Origin: Spirodela intermedia
Taxonomy: Eukaryota; Streptophyta; Magnoliopsida; Alismatales; Araceae
DNA length: 64,000 nucleotides
NCBI GenBank assembly: GCA_902729315.2
Contig: LR746277.1
Span: forward strand, 5,523,001-5,587,000
Direction of reading: 5' to 3'
A program made the position numbers and the translations under genes. The notes under the pieces were generated by a model, which was not told the origin of the DNA, searched no databases, and was given only the letters and a program-made list of their open reading frames with translations. Positions 37,094 to 49,899 of this stretch are shown piece after piece (within the stretch, counting starts at the first letter, position 1; every line of letters starts with the position of its first letter).

Positions 37094-37744
37094 TCCACGT
37101 TACGCTCGATGATGTGCAATCTGCCGACTTCCATTGCAGGGTTTCGGGCTTTTACTGACATTTAGAGCATCAGACTTGCCGACGTTGCCGCAGAGAGTGG
37201 GGCCCCTCAGGATCGTGACTCCCCCAGGAGCGAGTGCCAGAGTGAAGGCCGCACTAGAGGTTGTGGCGACGATGGGCGTGGTTCTCGGCAGATTCCGGGG
37301 CAATCCCAAAGATCTAGCCGAATAGTATGTTATGAGTGGAGAACGCAGGGCATGAATACTTGTAGAAGATTGGAGCGGCGAGATGTAGACAGACCAGGCG
37401 ATGAGCGTCGAATGATCAATTAAAGAACGATGAACGATGAGATTATGGAATAAAAAGATGTCACTAAATGCAGAGATGACAGCTCCATTCTGCGTACTCC
37501 TTAGAAACCCTCCTGTGCGTACAAGGAGAGTTGGGAAGAGACTGCAGTACAAGTACGAAGAAGAACGATAAGTTCGTACGAACCAGGGAGATCCTCTTCT
37601 CCCCGGTGACTGAAGATCACTAGCTCTCCCTCTTAAAATGGTGCTCCCTGAGCGAATCTGCCAACATCCCAAAACAGACGCACCCACAAACCCCTCAAGC
37701 TGGAGAGTTGGGACAAAGCAACCATACGCCATTCTGTCCTCGTT

Positions 37745-37975
37745 AGATGAGAAAATAAGAAATGAGGTAGGAGCAAAAGAGAGGATAGAGGAAGAGTTGA
37801 GGCTCTCTCTCTCTGTCTCTCCCCCTCCCTCTCATTATGCATCACAGTCCTCATGGAACTCAAGCCCTTGTGTGCAAGGCCCTTGCTTGAATCTAGTCTC
37901 TCTTGGCTGAGGTCAACAACAAAATGTTCCAATTTTGACTATATCAATCAAATGATACTAAGCTGCTAGAAGACC
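37745..37975 (+). repeat. Repeat F, left copy
   Basis: Contains a purine stretch, a CT run, CATTATGCATCA, GTCCTCATGGAA and AATTTTGAC followed by TCAATCAAAT. The same ordered blocks recur at 44733-44965, on the far side of the decayed copia element. Confidence 0.7.
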
Positions 37976-38590
37976 CTTGTGTCAACGATGACTGCTCAAA
38001 AGGCAGTGTGCCAGAAATAAGGGCCCAATAACTGAAACGTTGAAAGTTCTTTTTCTCCCCTTTTTAGGGCATCAGGGAGATGGGGGAAAAGATGTGAGAG
38101 GCAATATCAAATTAGGAGCTTTTAAGAACTCTGTGGAGAAGGGAGGTTGCTGTTTCAAGTGAAGGTTTAGGGCTTTCTCAATGGCATTGTCAGGAAAAAG
38201 AACTTCATCTTTAAACGGTTTATAAGAATGAGTTTCTTCATTTTTCTTCATTTCTTTCTTCCTTCTGCTCCCCGTGTACTTGGTGTGGATGTAGGAACTT
38301 TACCATTAAACCACATAATAATTTATCACGCATAGTCCTGTATTTGAGGTGAGTCAAACTAGCCTATTATTAGTTGATATCTGAAACTTGTTGTTGATTT
38401 CTTTGGAAACATTTCTTGTTATAAGGAATGCAAATTGGCATTAGTCCACTATGCTTGTGACCGTTGTTTTATCTCTGTGTGATGTGGTCTTTTGCACAAC
38501 TACACATATTTAATATCCAAGGTCTAATTGATGGTTTCTTAATGTTGTTTATGCTTTGATTTATTTCAAAGACTCATTTGTCACAATGTT

Positions 38591-38602
38591 TGGTATCAAA
38601 GC
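38591..38602 (+). other. Primer binding site of the decayed copia element
   Basis: TGGTATCAAAGC matches the complement of the initiator tRNA-Met 3' end. It lies just downstream of the left LTR end. Confidence 0.75.
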
Positions 38603-39811
38603 TAAGCTAACATTTATTACTAATTATGTTTTCAAATATGTCAATGAAAAAATTTGAAGATTAATGTCAAATTTATTGTAAAATTTGACAATAAGATTAA
38701 CTTTGATCAATGGCCAAAGAAAGTAAAGACACTCCCTATCCAACAAGGTCTTTAGAAAGCTCTTTATGGAAGAGAAAAATCTCAAAAATTAAGTGAATGT
38801 CTTACATATGAGTCAATGGGCAAATATGTTATAATGTATGAATGTCTTAGATCAATTGACATATTACTTTTATAGCGTGGATGTTAAATTTGAGGAAGAA
38901 AATCAGAGCATGTTTTTTCTCACATCCTTACCCCGATCCTATAATCATTTGATGACTACCATTTATATGGTAAATACACTTTAAAAACGAAGGATAAACA
39001 ACATTATTATTTATTGATATTAGGCTAAAATCCTTCACAGGTAATGAAAACCTATTTATTAAAAGTGTTGGTCATGATAGAAGTTGTCATGACTCAAGGG
39101 ATAGAAAAAAAAAATTATGATCAAAGTCAAGAAAATATGATGTGTGTTGCTATTGCAATAAAGAAGGTGATTATAAATTAGACTGTCCTAAACTCAAAAA
39201 AAATAGAAAGGTAAAAAACTAGCTATAGAGGCTAGTGTTACATCTGATTTAAAAGCTCAAAAGATGTTCTTTCAATCTCTTGAAGCTCAAATTACTCTAG
39301 AACCTAGATCCTTGATTCAAGTTGTTCTTATCACATGTGTCTATTTTGGGATTAATTCGACATATATAAACCTCATGATACAGGTAAGGTTCTAATGAGA
39401 AATAATACATAATATAAAATTATTGAGACATAAATAAAGAAAATTAAAATATTTGATTGAGTAATTACAAAATTGACTGATATGAAAAATGTAATTTGTT
39501 TAACAGTTTTTTTGATCGCCTTACGTACCTTAGATGCAAATTGCTGCAATTATACTTGTGATGATGATATTATAAAAATAAAAAAGGTAATCTTGTAGTT
39601 ATGAGATGAGATAAAATTGAGTCATTATATAAATTACTTAGGTCAATCATATATAGTGACACAACCACTACATCCTATTTTTTGAAATTGAAGATATTAT
39701 TATATTGTGACATGTTAGGCTCAAGTATTTGAGTGAGAAAGGGATATTAAAATTACATAATCATAAATTACTCAAAAATATTACATCTTGGAAGATAAAT
39801 TTATGTAAGTT

Positions 39812-40015
39812 GTGTTCTTGATGAATAATATAAGGTTAAGTTTGTTAGTTCTTATGAAAGATGTAAAAAAATTATTGAATGTGTATTTAGCTGTTTGGGG
39901 TGCATCTCCAATCACTTTTTTGAGAGGATCTTTATATCATGTTACTTTAATTGATAACTTTTTGGAGAAGTTTGGTTTATTTTCTAAAACATTTCAAAAG
40001 TATGTGATAATTTAA
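39812..40015 (+). pseudogene. Copia integrase fragment
   Basis: A 67-codon open stretch with VWGASPITFLRGSLYHVTLI, which matches the central region of copia integrase in order. The surrounding frame is full of stops. Confidence 0.65.
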
Positions 40016-40479
40016 CCTTTGGAATGTCAAAATTGAAAAACATACCATTGAGTAAATTAAGATCCTAAGTATTGATAATGGTGATGACTATAACTCTAAA
40101 CAATTTGAAATTTCTGTTCTAAAGGAGTCATAATTTGTTATCTCACTATTTCTCAAATAAAACAACAAAATAAAATAATTGAATAGATGAATATAATATT
40201 ATTGAAGAGAGCTCAATGCATGAGATTATTTACATGACCTTTTAAAGAATTTTATGTTGAGGGTGTTAACACACTCTACTTTATGAGATTATTTACATGA
40301 GATTATTTGCCACCTTTTATAACATTTGGTCTCAAATACTAGAAGAACTTTGGTCTTGAATATTAGTAGATTATTCTCATCTACACATATTTTGTTATCA
40401 TACTAATGTTTTGTTATAAGATAATGAATCTACTAAGTTGAATCTTAAATCAAAATTATTAGATTTTAGATTGAGTTAT

Positions 40480-41230
40480 TAGCTATAAGGGGGGTTGAAT
40501 TGATATACTTTTGTTTTCTAGTTAATCTATTTGAAAATAGATTTTCTCTCAAGAAAGTGAGTATACAAAGTTTCTTAAATCATTGATGAAAACTATGATT
40601 CTATAATGGTTAAACTCACTATCTATGTCCACTCTCCAAAAACAAAATTAGTTATTGGGTTCCACTAAGTATGATTGTCTGATCAAAGTTCACTAAGTAT
40701 TGGGCTTAGCTCCCTTAAAGATTCACTTGGAACTTCCCTTCTATCATAGCTCTAGGAGGCCTAATCATTATTTAATTGAGATATCTCCCGTACAATTTCA
40801 CCTATAAATTTCTTTCTGGATTCATAGTTTTATAAGGTTAAATTGTTGAGTATGACAACCTTAAATTATAATAAATAATAGTTTGATATCATGTTTTATC
40901 TCACTATAAATAATAAAGATATCACCATTGGATATTTCTTGAAAATGATATTGACTCGTGGTTTGTTTAGAGTTTTGAGTTGCTAATGAAGTTTACGCAA
41001 GCTGACAATAAATTTTAAAAAACTATTTGATTGCTTGACAATCAATACTCAACTTGAAACTTTCTTGAGCTTGAATAGCTAACCCCAAACCTTGCTCATT
41101 TCTCACTGAATTTTCAAAGTGCAATGCTAAATACAAAGTTTGAGGTGGTTGTCAGGATGATGAAGTATATTTTCAGTACTATATCTATTTATAATCTGCC
41201 ATAATAATATGTAAATCATATGAAAATCTA
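40480..41230 (+). repeat. Possible nested repeat marked by AAGGGGGGTTGAATT
   Basis: The motif at about 40,486, with a similar one at about 48,530, begins a stretch with no copia similarity between the integrase and RT remnants. A nested non-autonomous insertion is the likely explanation. The ends are not defined. Confidence 0.4.
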
Positions 41231-42499
41231 AAATGATATATCCTTTAGTCTATTTTTATGTTCTTACATGAAACTAATATGTCATATAACATACTTTATT
41301 ATTATAGGTCATGCAAGACAAGAGGTTAATCTATTTTCTATATTTTTTATTATTTTCTCTTATCTTGTATTATTTTATGAAGTAATTTAAATTAAGGAAA
41401 ATAATAAATAAATGATTGTTATTGAAGAAGAAATGATATCTTTTCATCAAAGTGACATGGAATTAATATCACTCTACTAGAGCAAGAAAGCAATCAATTG
41501 TATTTGAGTATATTGGAGGAAAGAAACATAGTAAATAGTGTAACCCTATAAACACAAAATTGACTATTAGTTAAAGGGTTTAAGCAAATAAAAGGTATTA
41601 ATTATAATGAGATTTTATTATTAGTATTCAAATATTATTCGATCGGTGTTATACTTTTATCGTAGTTATGCTTTGTTTAGAATTTGAATAGCTTGATGAG
41701 AAAACAAATTTTTTACAAGAAAATTTAGATGAATTGGTTTATATGTTGGCATATAAACATGAATAGTAAGCTTGGTCATTGTATTTATTTTCATTTCCTC
41801 AATCGTGATTTTATCATTCTCTTTATGTTATATATTGATAACATATGAATTGTATCTAAATTTATAAATGCAAATTTTAAATTGATAAGATAAAATTTGA
41901 AATAAAATACCTAGGTAATGCTAGGAAGTAAAGACATTCGAAAGGAAAGAATCTGGATGATTCAAAATAGTTATATTAAAAAAGTGTTACTAAATTCAGC
42001 ATGCAAAGGCAAATTAATGAATAGACCTTTATCTTAGCATTTCAAATTATGTTTGTCACAGGATTGTAAGTTCAAAAAAGAACATGAATAGGTGGCTCAC
42101 AATGCTATATACTAATATGATTGAATGTATCTTGTATGCAATACTTTGCACTATGTCTAATTTATCACATGTCATTAGTGTCATTAGTACTTACATACAA
42201 AATCTAAGAAACAAGCACTGAAATTTTAAAAAATAGATTTTGCATTATCTGAAAGTGATATCATGTTTTGGTTTATTATTTCAAAATAAAAAATTTAATA
42301 TTTTTGCTAGATATGCTAATTTAAATTATGCAGGTAAGTTTGTTAAGAGATTTGTTTTCTCTAAGTGGAGGTCTCCTTAATTAGAAAGTGTCCGAATATT
42401 TCTTTCATTGTAAAGAAAAATTTAGCAAATTTAGAATTTATAAATGCTAGAAAATATTCTAATTTAGAATAATTTAATTTTGTAGGGGTTTTCGAGGTA

Positions 42500-43680
42500 G
42501 AATACAAGGAAGATAAAAAATTAGTTATATTTATACTTTTCAATTGATAGATTAATTTTTTAGGATTTTTAATTGTGAAAATTAATAAACATTATTATTT
42601 TTAAAAATTAGGTATTATGATGTTTGCAAATGTGAGCCCATGAAGAATACCCCTAGTCACCGAAAATACGTCGACTTGTATTTCTCAAAATCAAAGCCAA
42701 AATACATCAAATAAAACTTTTATTTCAAAAGAGAATTTGTTCTTAACACAATGTAGAACTGAATAGAATGTTTTATAAATAAAAACGAAGTAAAAATAAT
42801 ATGAAGATTTAAGTTTTACAGAAGAATCGATAGAATGATTGTTGATCGAATTTTCACTCGAATTTGATCAATTTGTGTAGGTGCGGTGCGCTGAATGAAT
42901 TCTTACATGATCTCCAGTTGATGAATGATGATCCCAACAACTGTCAATTGTTGGAACCAATTGACAGCGGTGGTTTAACTCTGAGCATGCTGTGGCGCTT
43001 GGAGAAGGATCATCAAAATAAATTCTTCGCCGTTTATATCAGGTGAAGAATGGGATGAGTTTGTGGATGAAGTCAAGTTTTTGTAGTGGCTGAATTAGAG
43101 AGAAATCGAGATGAAATCTATTGTTTGTATTGAATGGATGATTTGGGAGAATCCAATGTTTGTTGCCACCAAAGGAGAGATAGATTGATCGAAGATGTCC
43201 CATTCTTCTTTTTCCATTATTTTTCCATCTTCTTGTGTGTGAATTTCATTGATTTTGTTGAATCATCTTCTGTACTTCTTGCTGTATTTGTTACATCTGT
43301 TGTTGATGCGGAAAACCTAAAAAAAGAAATTAGTGTCATATTTTAATTTTTTTATTATATTATTCATCAATATAAGCTAAAAAAATAAAAAAATAAATTA
43401 AATTATCATAAAAACATTTTGATAATAATAGTAATCATTGGTAAAACCTATCAAAATACTTCATGGTCAATTTCATCATGTAATTCTAGAAATTAATATT
43501 ATAATCATATAAATAAGTTTAATATCAATTTGTCTATATTAAAGTAATTTAAAAATATTTTTATAAAATTAAACAATAAATTATAAAATATTAACTATTT
43601 TATCATAAAATTAATGAGAGTTATCAGAAAGTAATACTTTAATACATCATTGCACTTTTCACTACCTAAATTATGTATAT
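42500..43680. mobile_element. Probable nested insertion splitting copia RNase H
   Basis: RT-proximal sequence can be followed to about 42.5 kb and RNase H resumes at about 43.69 kb. The 1.2 kb between has a different composition, including a GC-richer patch at 42.88-43.05 kb, and no copia similarity. The type of element is unknown. Confidence 0.4.
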
Positions 43681-43726
43681 TGTTATAGTTGAGGTAAGAA
43701 AAGAAGTCTTCTAGTTGAAGGGTTAA

Positions 43727-43972
43727 GTGAAGCAGCTTAGCATAAATCATTTTATTATGCCCTTACATTATGACAATCAAAATACACTTTTTCTTGAAAA
43801 ATATTTAATATGTTATTTCAGTCGAAGACATATTGATATTAGATTTCATAAATTACATGAGCTTATTACAAGGGGTGATATCAAACTTCTAAAGACTCCT
43901 ACACAAAATAACGTTACTAATATAAGGGCCAAGCCTTTATATGAAGTTAAATTTTACTACCATATGAAATAA
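43727..43972 (+). pseudogene. Copia RNase H C-terminal fragment
   Basis: 81 codons with HYDNQNTLFLEK, RHIDIRFHKLHELI and GDIKLLKTPTQNNV, ending VKFYYHMK. This is the end of a copia polyprotein, about 110 bp before the right LTR. Confidence 0.8.
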
Positions 43973-44732
43973 AACATGCTTGTTAAAATTGAAGCATGGA
44001 GACTCACATATAGAGGTATTTCTATTGATGATTTATCTCTTTTTTGTTTTCTATAGCTAGATTTTTAGCAAGTCAAAGAAAGCTATTGTTGATTGCCCGA
44101 AAAACATTGGGCCAGAAATAAGGGCGCAATAGCTAAAAAAAGAAAGTACATTTTTTCTCCTTTTTAGCACATCAAGGAACTATGGAAAAAGGCATGAGAG
44201 GGATTTTTTAAATCAGGATTTTTTATAAGTTCTGTGAAAAAGGGATGTTGATATTCATATAGAGTTTTAGGACTTGAAGAAGAGAGAAAGAGGGGAATAT
44301 TTCTCCTCTTTCTTATTACTATTCCATTGGTGTCAAGAGGAGGAACTTTAACTTCAAGCTACTAGAAGAAAGAGCTTTGAGAGAATCATTATTCTTCATT
44401 TCTATATCAATTTTACATTAAGTTTTTACTTAGTGTGAATGTAAGAAATTATCTCTAATTCACAAAATATTTTATCACCTATTGCCTTTTATTTATGCTG
44501 ATTTTAAAAAAAGATTATCAATTGATATTTGAATAGTTATTGACTTCTTTAGATATACTTATTGTAGTAAGGACTAAAATTGTCATTAGTTTGCTGCATT
44601 TATGATAATTGCTACATATGTGGTGTGCTATAATTTTTCGCACAAAGACATATATGTGATATCTAAGATTCAATTGTTAATTTCTTAAATTTTTTATATT
44701 ATGATTTATTTTAGAGCCTCTTTTGTTACAAT

Positions 44733-44759
44733 GCCAAATGAGAGGATAGAGAGAGTTGA

Positions 44760-44839
<80 letters not shown>

Positions 44840-44965
44840 CACACATTATGCATCAGGGTCCTCATGGAATTTAGGCCTTATTAGAATGAAGACTCTCTTG
44901 ACTTAGTCAAGAAAAAAATGTTCTAATTTTGAGTATGTCAATCAAATTATTTGAAACTACCTTGT
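44733..44965 (+). repeat. Repeat F, right copy, with (CT)n(CA)n core
   Basis: Same blocks as 37745-37975, with the central repeat expanded to a CT run (44762-44800) followed by a CA run (44801-44837). Confidence 0.7.
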
Positions 44966-47900
44966 AGGAAAAATATAAATCTCTCAAAAAGGTGACCTCT
45001 TCTCCTTATGATATTCATGTCCTACAATTCTCCATCATTATGTAAAAACTTGACTATTATTTTACATTAAGTTTTTGAATAACATATTCTCAATGTTTTA
45101 GTAAAACAAAACTTACTACAATGTTGATCTTTGTGAATTTTGAGTCACCCTTTTTTTTCTTTGTTTTTTCATCTTAATCTCTTTGTTGTACTCTTATTTA
45201 ATCTATTAAATGTGTTAAATATTGTACACAATCATTATAGAGTTTGGTCATAAATAAGTATATTTATAAAGCGGTAAATATCACATTTTCATTCTCAAAA
45301 TAAAAATAATCTCATTATAGCATATAAATTATTCATTAAATACTTATGTAGAGTATGCTTTTTCAAAGTGAAATACTTTAATCCCCAAACATGCATAGCA
45401 ATCTCTTTAATTGAGCACCATCGTTTCATTATAATAGTGTTTCATGTTAATCAATGTTGTATTATCCATGACCTTAGGCTATTGATCATAACTTATGTCC
45501 AGTGGATTATCTTCAAGATGAAACATGTTTCTTGTAATACACTTACCTTTCAAAATTTTCAGTATATATCAAGTGTGATCCTTGTTGGGTTGAAAAGTTT
45601 CATAGTGACTAGTAATAATGTAAATATAAAAATAAATTTTTTCATAGACATATTATCATTACACTAATGGATAGGTCAAGATGTAAATCATTAGATATGG
45701 TAAACATCATCAAACACATGATAAAAAAACTTGAAACAAAATAAGGAAATTTTAAAATTAAAAATTAAGGAGAGATAAAATATGTTAACCCATGTAAACC
45801 ACACATATTGACACATCGAAAGCTAAAAAGAGAAAGCATATTGACACAAAAAAAACAAACCAAATATCTACAAAGAAAAGATGAGATTTTCTCTAAGAAA
45901 TCTATGACATTAAACATAGTAAAATATTATAAGATCTCTAACAAAGGAGGGTATCTTGATATGTTAAAAGATCAAAGAATTGGAAAGAAAATCTTACCAT
46001 AACACATCCCAATTAAAGTAGTAATCAACATGACAACAAAACTATGCAATTTGTACCTGAGTCAACTTGTGTCAACCTACATAATCTTTAATCAGTCAAA
46101 TGTATAGATTTGAATCAAAATGATCACATTCTTAGACTTTATAAATACCCTTTTTCAAGATCTTTCAAATAACCTATCCATTATTAATAAAGTTTATCTA
46201 TAATAAATACTACTTTATCTATAATAAAGTTTATCAAAGTTTTGATGTAAATGCTACTTTATCAAGTCTTTCTCAAGTGATCAATTGTCTACTATATCTA
46301 GGGGCCACTATTCCAAACATCTAGATTGAAACTGTAAGATCTTTGAATTTCATTATTTATATGAATATAATTTGATGAGTGCTTATGCTTAGGGGCTCAA
46401 TTAGTGGGGTGATACACATGTGATATTTATTGTATCAATGATTTTATGATCATGTAAAGACCAAGGGTAAGAACCCATAGAAAGTAGATATAATCAAGAA
46501 AATACCAAATCATTATAAGTCATTGTATTTTCCATACTCTAAAATATCATGTTGACTTATTGTGTCAATCCAATCAAGTCACATTAGTGGATAAACCTAT
46601 GTCAATTTGTGATAACCTAAACATGTTCGTGTTGATCTATTTTATTTTGTGTCAACTCAAGTCTAATTATGCCAACCCACTATTTACAAAACTTATTGAA
46701 ATAATCGTAAAACAAAAAATGTGTGAAAATTCTTTAGAAAAACCATACACTCCCCCCCTCTTAATTCCTATTTTAGCCTACCTTGGGACCAACAATTCTC
46801 CAAAAACAATTCACCTTCTTCCACAACATTCAATTAATGATTCATATACTCACTTTTCATTACATTTCAGATGTCAAAAAATCAGAATATAATAATATGA
46901 ATGGCCAAAATCTCTAAAATTTTTAGAGGTAAACTTACTACCATTGTCATTGTGTATTAGTTTCACAACTTTCACAAAATAATATATTAAATTCTACAAT
47001 TTTCTTGCTTGAATTTTTCAAATACTTTTTAACTTATGGTTAAAAAAAGTCATCACTACCATGAAAGTTGATCAAATATAGTCTTGATATTCTTATCATA
47101 ATTGTCATTTTTTCATGAAAAACATCGGTATTTGCAGGCCTAAAAGTAATATATATACATACAAAGGTTGCCCATCGCTCCCACTTGCATGTTATTCAAG
47201 GGCAATCACTCCCTTGCATCATATTCAAGGCCCTCAACTCTGTATTAAATGAAGTACCTATAAAGTTCATTTTAGGGTGAGTAAAATTCCTCTACAATCA
47301 TAGTAAGCACTAGACATCTTTTGAGACTTCTAAGTACTGACTAATATAATCTACAATTTTAAGGAGCTATCTTCCTAGTAGGCTTGATCATCTTTGTAAT
47401 AAGTTTCATACTTACAATATTAACATCTATTCACCTTTGTTTTGAGTCTACATAATAAACTATTATTTTATGACTTCATCATTTAGACTTTTCTTCCTAG
47501 ACTTCAGACCTTGATTATCAAACTTTATCCACATGAATAAAGCTTATTTTTCATTTAGTTATGTCCTACGGTATCAACTTTACACTCAATTATACATTGA
47601 TGACAAAAAACTAGGCTATGGCAAAATAGTTATTTTCAATCATGATATCATTATTCTTATTTGAAATTATCTACATCATTATAAATATTTTACTAATCCT
47701 TAGAAGATGTCTGACAAAATATGTAGAATATTTAGGATTGACTTCATTTTATCTTTTATGGTTGCTCATCTAGTTTTATGAAGTTGAGAAAGTGGAAACA
47801 CTTATTAAGGTATTATTTTTCTCTAGAACTATATTCTATCAATTTTATGCAAAGTTGAATGTTTTCTAGCTAGAGATGGCTAGTAAAATAAGATCTTTTT

Positions 47901-49670
47901 GTGTAGATGGCACAAGAGCTCACACTTATTATAAAATGCTTCCACTCATTAGATTATTGTAAGTGTGAGCTCTTGTGCTCTTGAGTCTCACTCAAAATCC
48001 TTTGTGACCAAATATTACAAGTAGTGAATACTCAAAACTATAGCCTCTGAATTTTAAATGTGGAATTTTAATGCATGAGGTGGTGTTGATAACCAGAACC
48101 ATTATACTCAAAATGTATATGTTATGAGCATCACATGATCATAAGGTGCGACATTTGTCATTGTCACTCCTTTTGTTGAACAACATGGATAGATTCTAAG
48201 CCTAGCAATCACCCTTGATTTCCTTACACTTTCTATTCTAAGGAGAATTTAGTGTGGGCCATACTATATTACATAGTGACATATAGTTTTGAGTATTTTA
48301 AACTTATGTCCTAGAATTTTTTTATTTAAATATGCATTTAATATGATATTTTCAATGGAACATTCTTACATTCTAATTTTTTTGTAATCTTCACTAAATA
48401 TAGTTATCTCATTATTTCCACCACTTGTAACTAATTTTAGTACAAATATAGTGATCATTTTACTTATAATTGATTTGGCCTCCTTGGATAAGAGAATGTT
48501 GTTGGGTTTGATATGACTAAGTACTAAGAGGGGGGGAGGGTGAATTAATTTCTTATAATTTTTTAATTATATTTTAATGTTTTTCCTGTGTGTACATGTG
48601 TTGACACATATTCTAATATTGCATCAAATCTACAAGAAAATTCACCTAAGCCTCTTATTTTCATCATAGTATCACTTTGATTTCTTTCTTTTACTTATAA
48701 TTATGATAAACACATAGATTTTTTGTATGAGTTTACCTTTCCTTAGACTACATCTAATCTTGAAGGATTTTCTTACTAGATTTTACTATTTTCTTCTTAA
48801 AATATAGTTAACTTTACAAGCTCAACTCTCCCGAACACCACTATTTGATATTTGCAGATATTTCACCCCTCACATGCATGTCTTGACTCCCAACACCACG
48901 TGTCTAAATCAATACATAATACTTATCAAATAACAACACCTTTTACAGATAGATTCCAGCTCCTACCACTTCGTGCCTTTGTTTAACCCTCTCTCTATTC
49001 ACTACCTAAATTACTTTAGGATTTGATGGAGAGAGACAACCTTCAACCTAATTGATTGACTCGTAAATCACCACAGATGAAAGAGTAAAATGAAGCTTCG
49101 ATTTTCTCTTTAAGACATGTGGTTGCTTTACTATGAAAGTTTGGGTAGGATTTTCTTCTAAAACTTGAGTGAATGATGCGAATGAAAATGTTCATTCAAT
49201 GTTGACTTTGGTTTTTCTTCAACTCGTTATCTTTATAATCAAACGTATCTCTATCATTTCAACATCTAAAAATAGTTGTATAAATTTGAAAATCATCTTG
49301 TTATTCTACCAATGTACTGATGACCATAGGTTGTTTTTTAGTTCTCAGCTTTCTATATAGTGACTGGATCGCAACTCATAGATGGTAGATTTAGAAAAAG
49401 AAAACTTTGAATAACTACTGCCAAAGCCAAAAAAGAGGATAAAGTAGAGAAGGATAAAGCCCATGATTGCTCTTGTCAACCGCACCAATCACTCTTATTG
49501 ATCCCATGATATCTCAGTCCTTGGGCATTATTTCTTGCAAGACATGGCATTCAGCTTGTTCGATTGAGAAAGCCTCGCACTCCTCCGATGGCCATCTTCA
49601 AAGTGGACTATGCCCCTCCAAGTCCTTAATCTTCCTTTTTCTTATTGGGTTCAAAGCATATGTATTTTAC
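44966..49670. other. AT-rich intergenic repeat remnants
   Basis: No gene is seen. Recognisable pieces are a reverse-oriented G-tract repeat start near 46,740-46,795 and a forward one near 48,497-48,545, short direct repeats at 46,170-46,280 and 47,167-47,240, and a long hairpin at 47,910-47,978. Open frames are short and AT-driven. Confidence 0.5.
47910..47978. repeat. Perfect 19-bp inverted repeat with 31-nt loop
   Basis: GCACAAGAGCTCACACTTA at 47910-47928 is exactly mirrored at 47960-47978. The arms contain the palindrome GAGCTC. It stands alone in AT-rich repeat DNA. Confidence 0.85.
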
Positions 49671-49679
49671 ACATTCTCA

Positions 49680-49890
49680 CAAGTTCAAGTTAATAACAAG
49701 TATTACTTGAGATCTGTATTTCAATATCACGGGACCCATCTTTTTCTTAAAGATAGAATCAAGGATTATTGTGGGACACGAGGATTATTTGATTCCAAAC
49801 CAAAGCATAAGAAAGTTTATAAGTATGGAATGAATGAATGGAAAAACTGGTTAAAGAGTCATTATCAATACAATTTATCTCAAACTCAAT
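49680..49890 (+). pseudogene. Plastid-derived fragment of ycf1 (Tic214)
   Basis: The open frame reads [20 protein letters not shown], then [19 protein letters not shown] and [19 protein letters not shown] recognise this as an internal segment of the chloroplast-encoded Ycf1/Tic214 protein, a component of the plastid protein import machinery. Flanking sequence on both sides is not Ycf1, so only about 210 bp is present; this is a nuclear insertion of plastid DNA (NUPT), not a gene. The frame is still open, so the transfer may be fairly recent or the piece simply short. Identification rests on recall of the family sequence. Confidence 0.7.
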
Positions 49891-49899
49891 TCACTATCT

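Larger units (their letters stand above)
33631..37977. other. 4.3 kb GC-rich region without a recognised gene
   Basis: The proximal part is the FLZ promoter and leader, with a GA run at about 33951-33980. The rest has microsatellites (GATA/GATC at 35317-35380, several GA/CT runs), an inverted repeat at 36739-36779 and a 22-bp direct repeat at 37046-37093. Open frames up to 210 codons (37100-37732, minus) exist, but none resembles a known family, and overlapping frames on both strands are equally long, as expected from GC-rich sequence. 37745-37975 is repeated at 44733-44965. Confidence 0.5.
37978..44730 (+). mobile_element. Decayed Ty1/copia LTR retrotransposon
   Basis: Two diverged repeats of about 600-650 bp (about 37,978-38,585 and 44,086-44,730) act as LTRs; both contain GCCAGAAATAAGGGC near the start and a T-rich end with GT(C/T)ACAATG. 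The left one is followed by TGGTATCAAAGC (38591-38602), a primer binding site for initiator tRNA-Met. Inside, in plus orientation and with many stops, I see a Gag-like INFDQWPKKVKTLPIQQGL at about 38.7 kb, a zinc knuckle CCYCNKEGDYKLDCPK at about 39.15 kb, an integrase-like VWGASPITFL at about 39.9 kb, a late RT region at about 41.9-42.2 kb, and an RNase H end (HIDIRFHKLHEL, GDIKLLKTPTQNNV) at 43.75-43.97 kb. Boundaries are approximate, and no target duplication could be defined. Confidence 0.75.

Noticed and set aside
37100-37732. 210-codon minus-strand open frame as a gene
   Set aside because: I recognise no domain, there is a competing plus-strand frame, and no splice-supported extension is seen. 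It is reported as unassigned.
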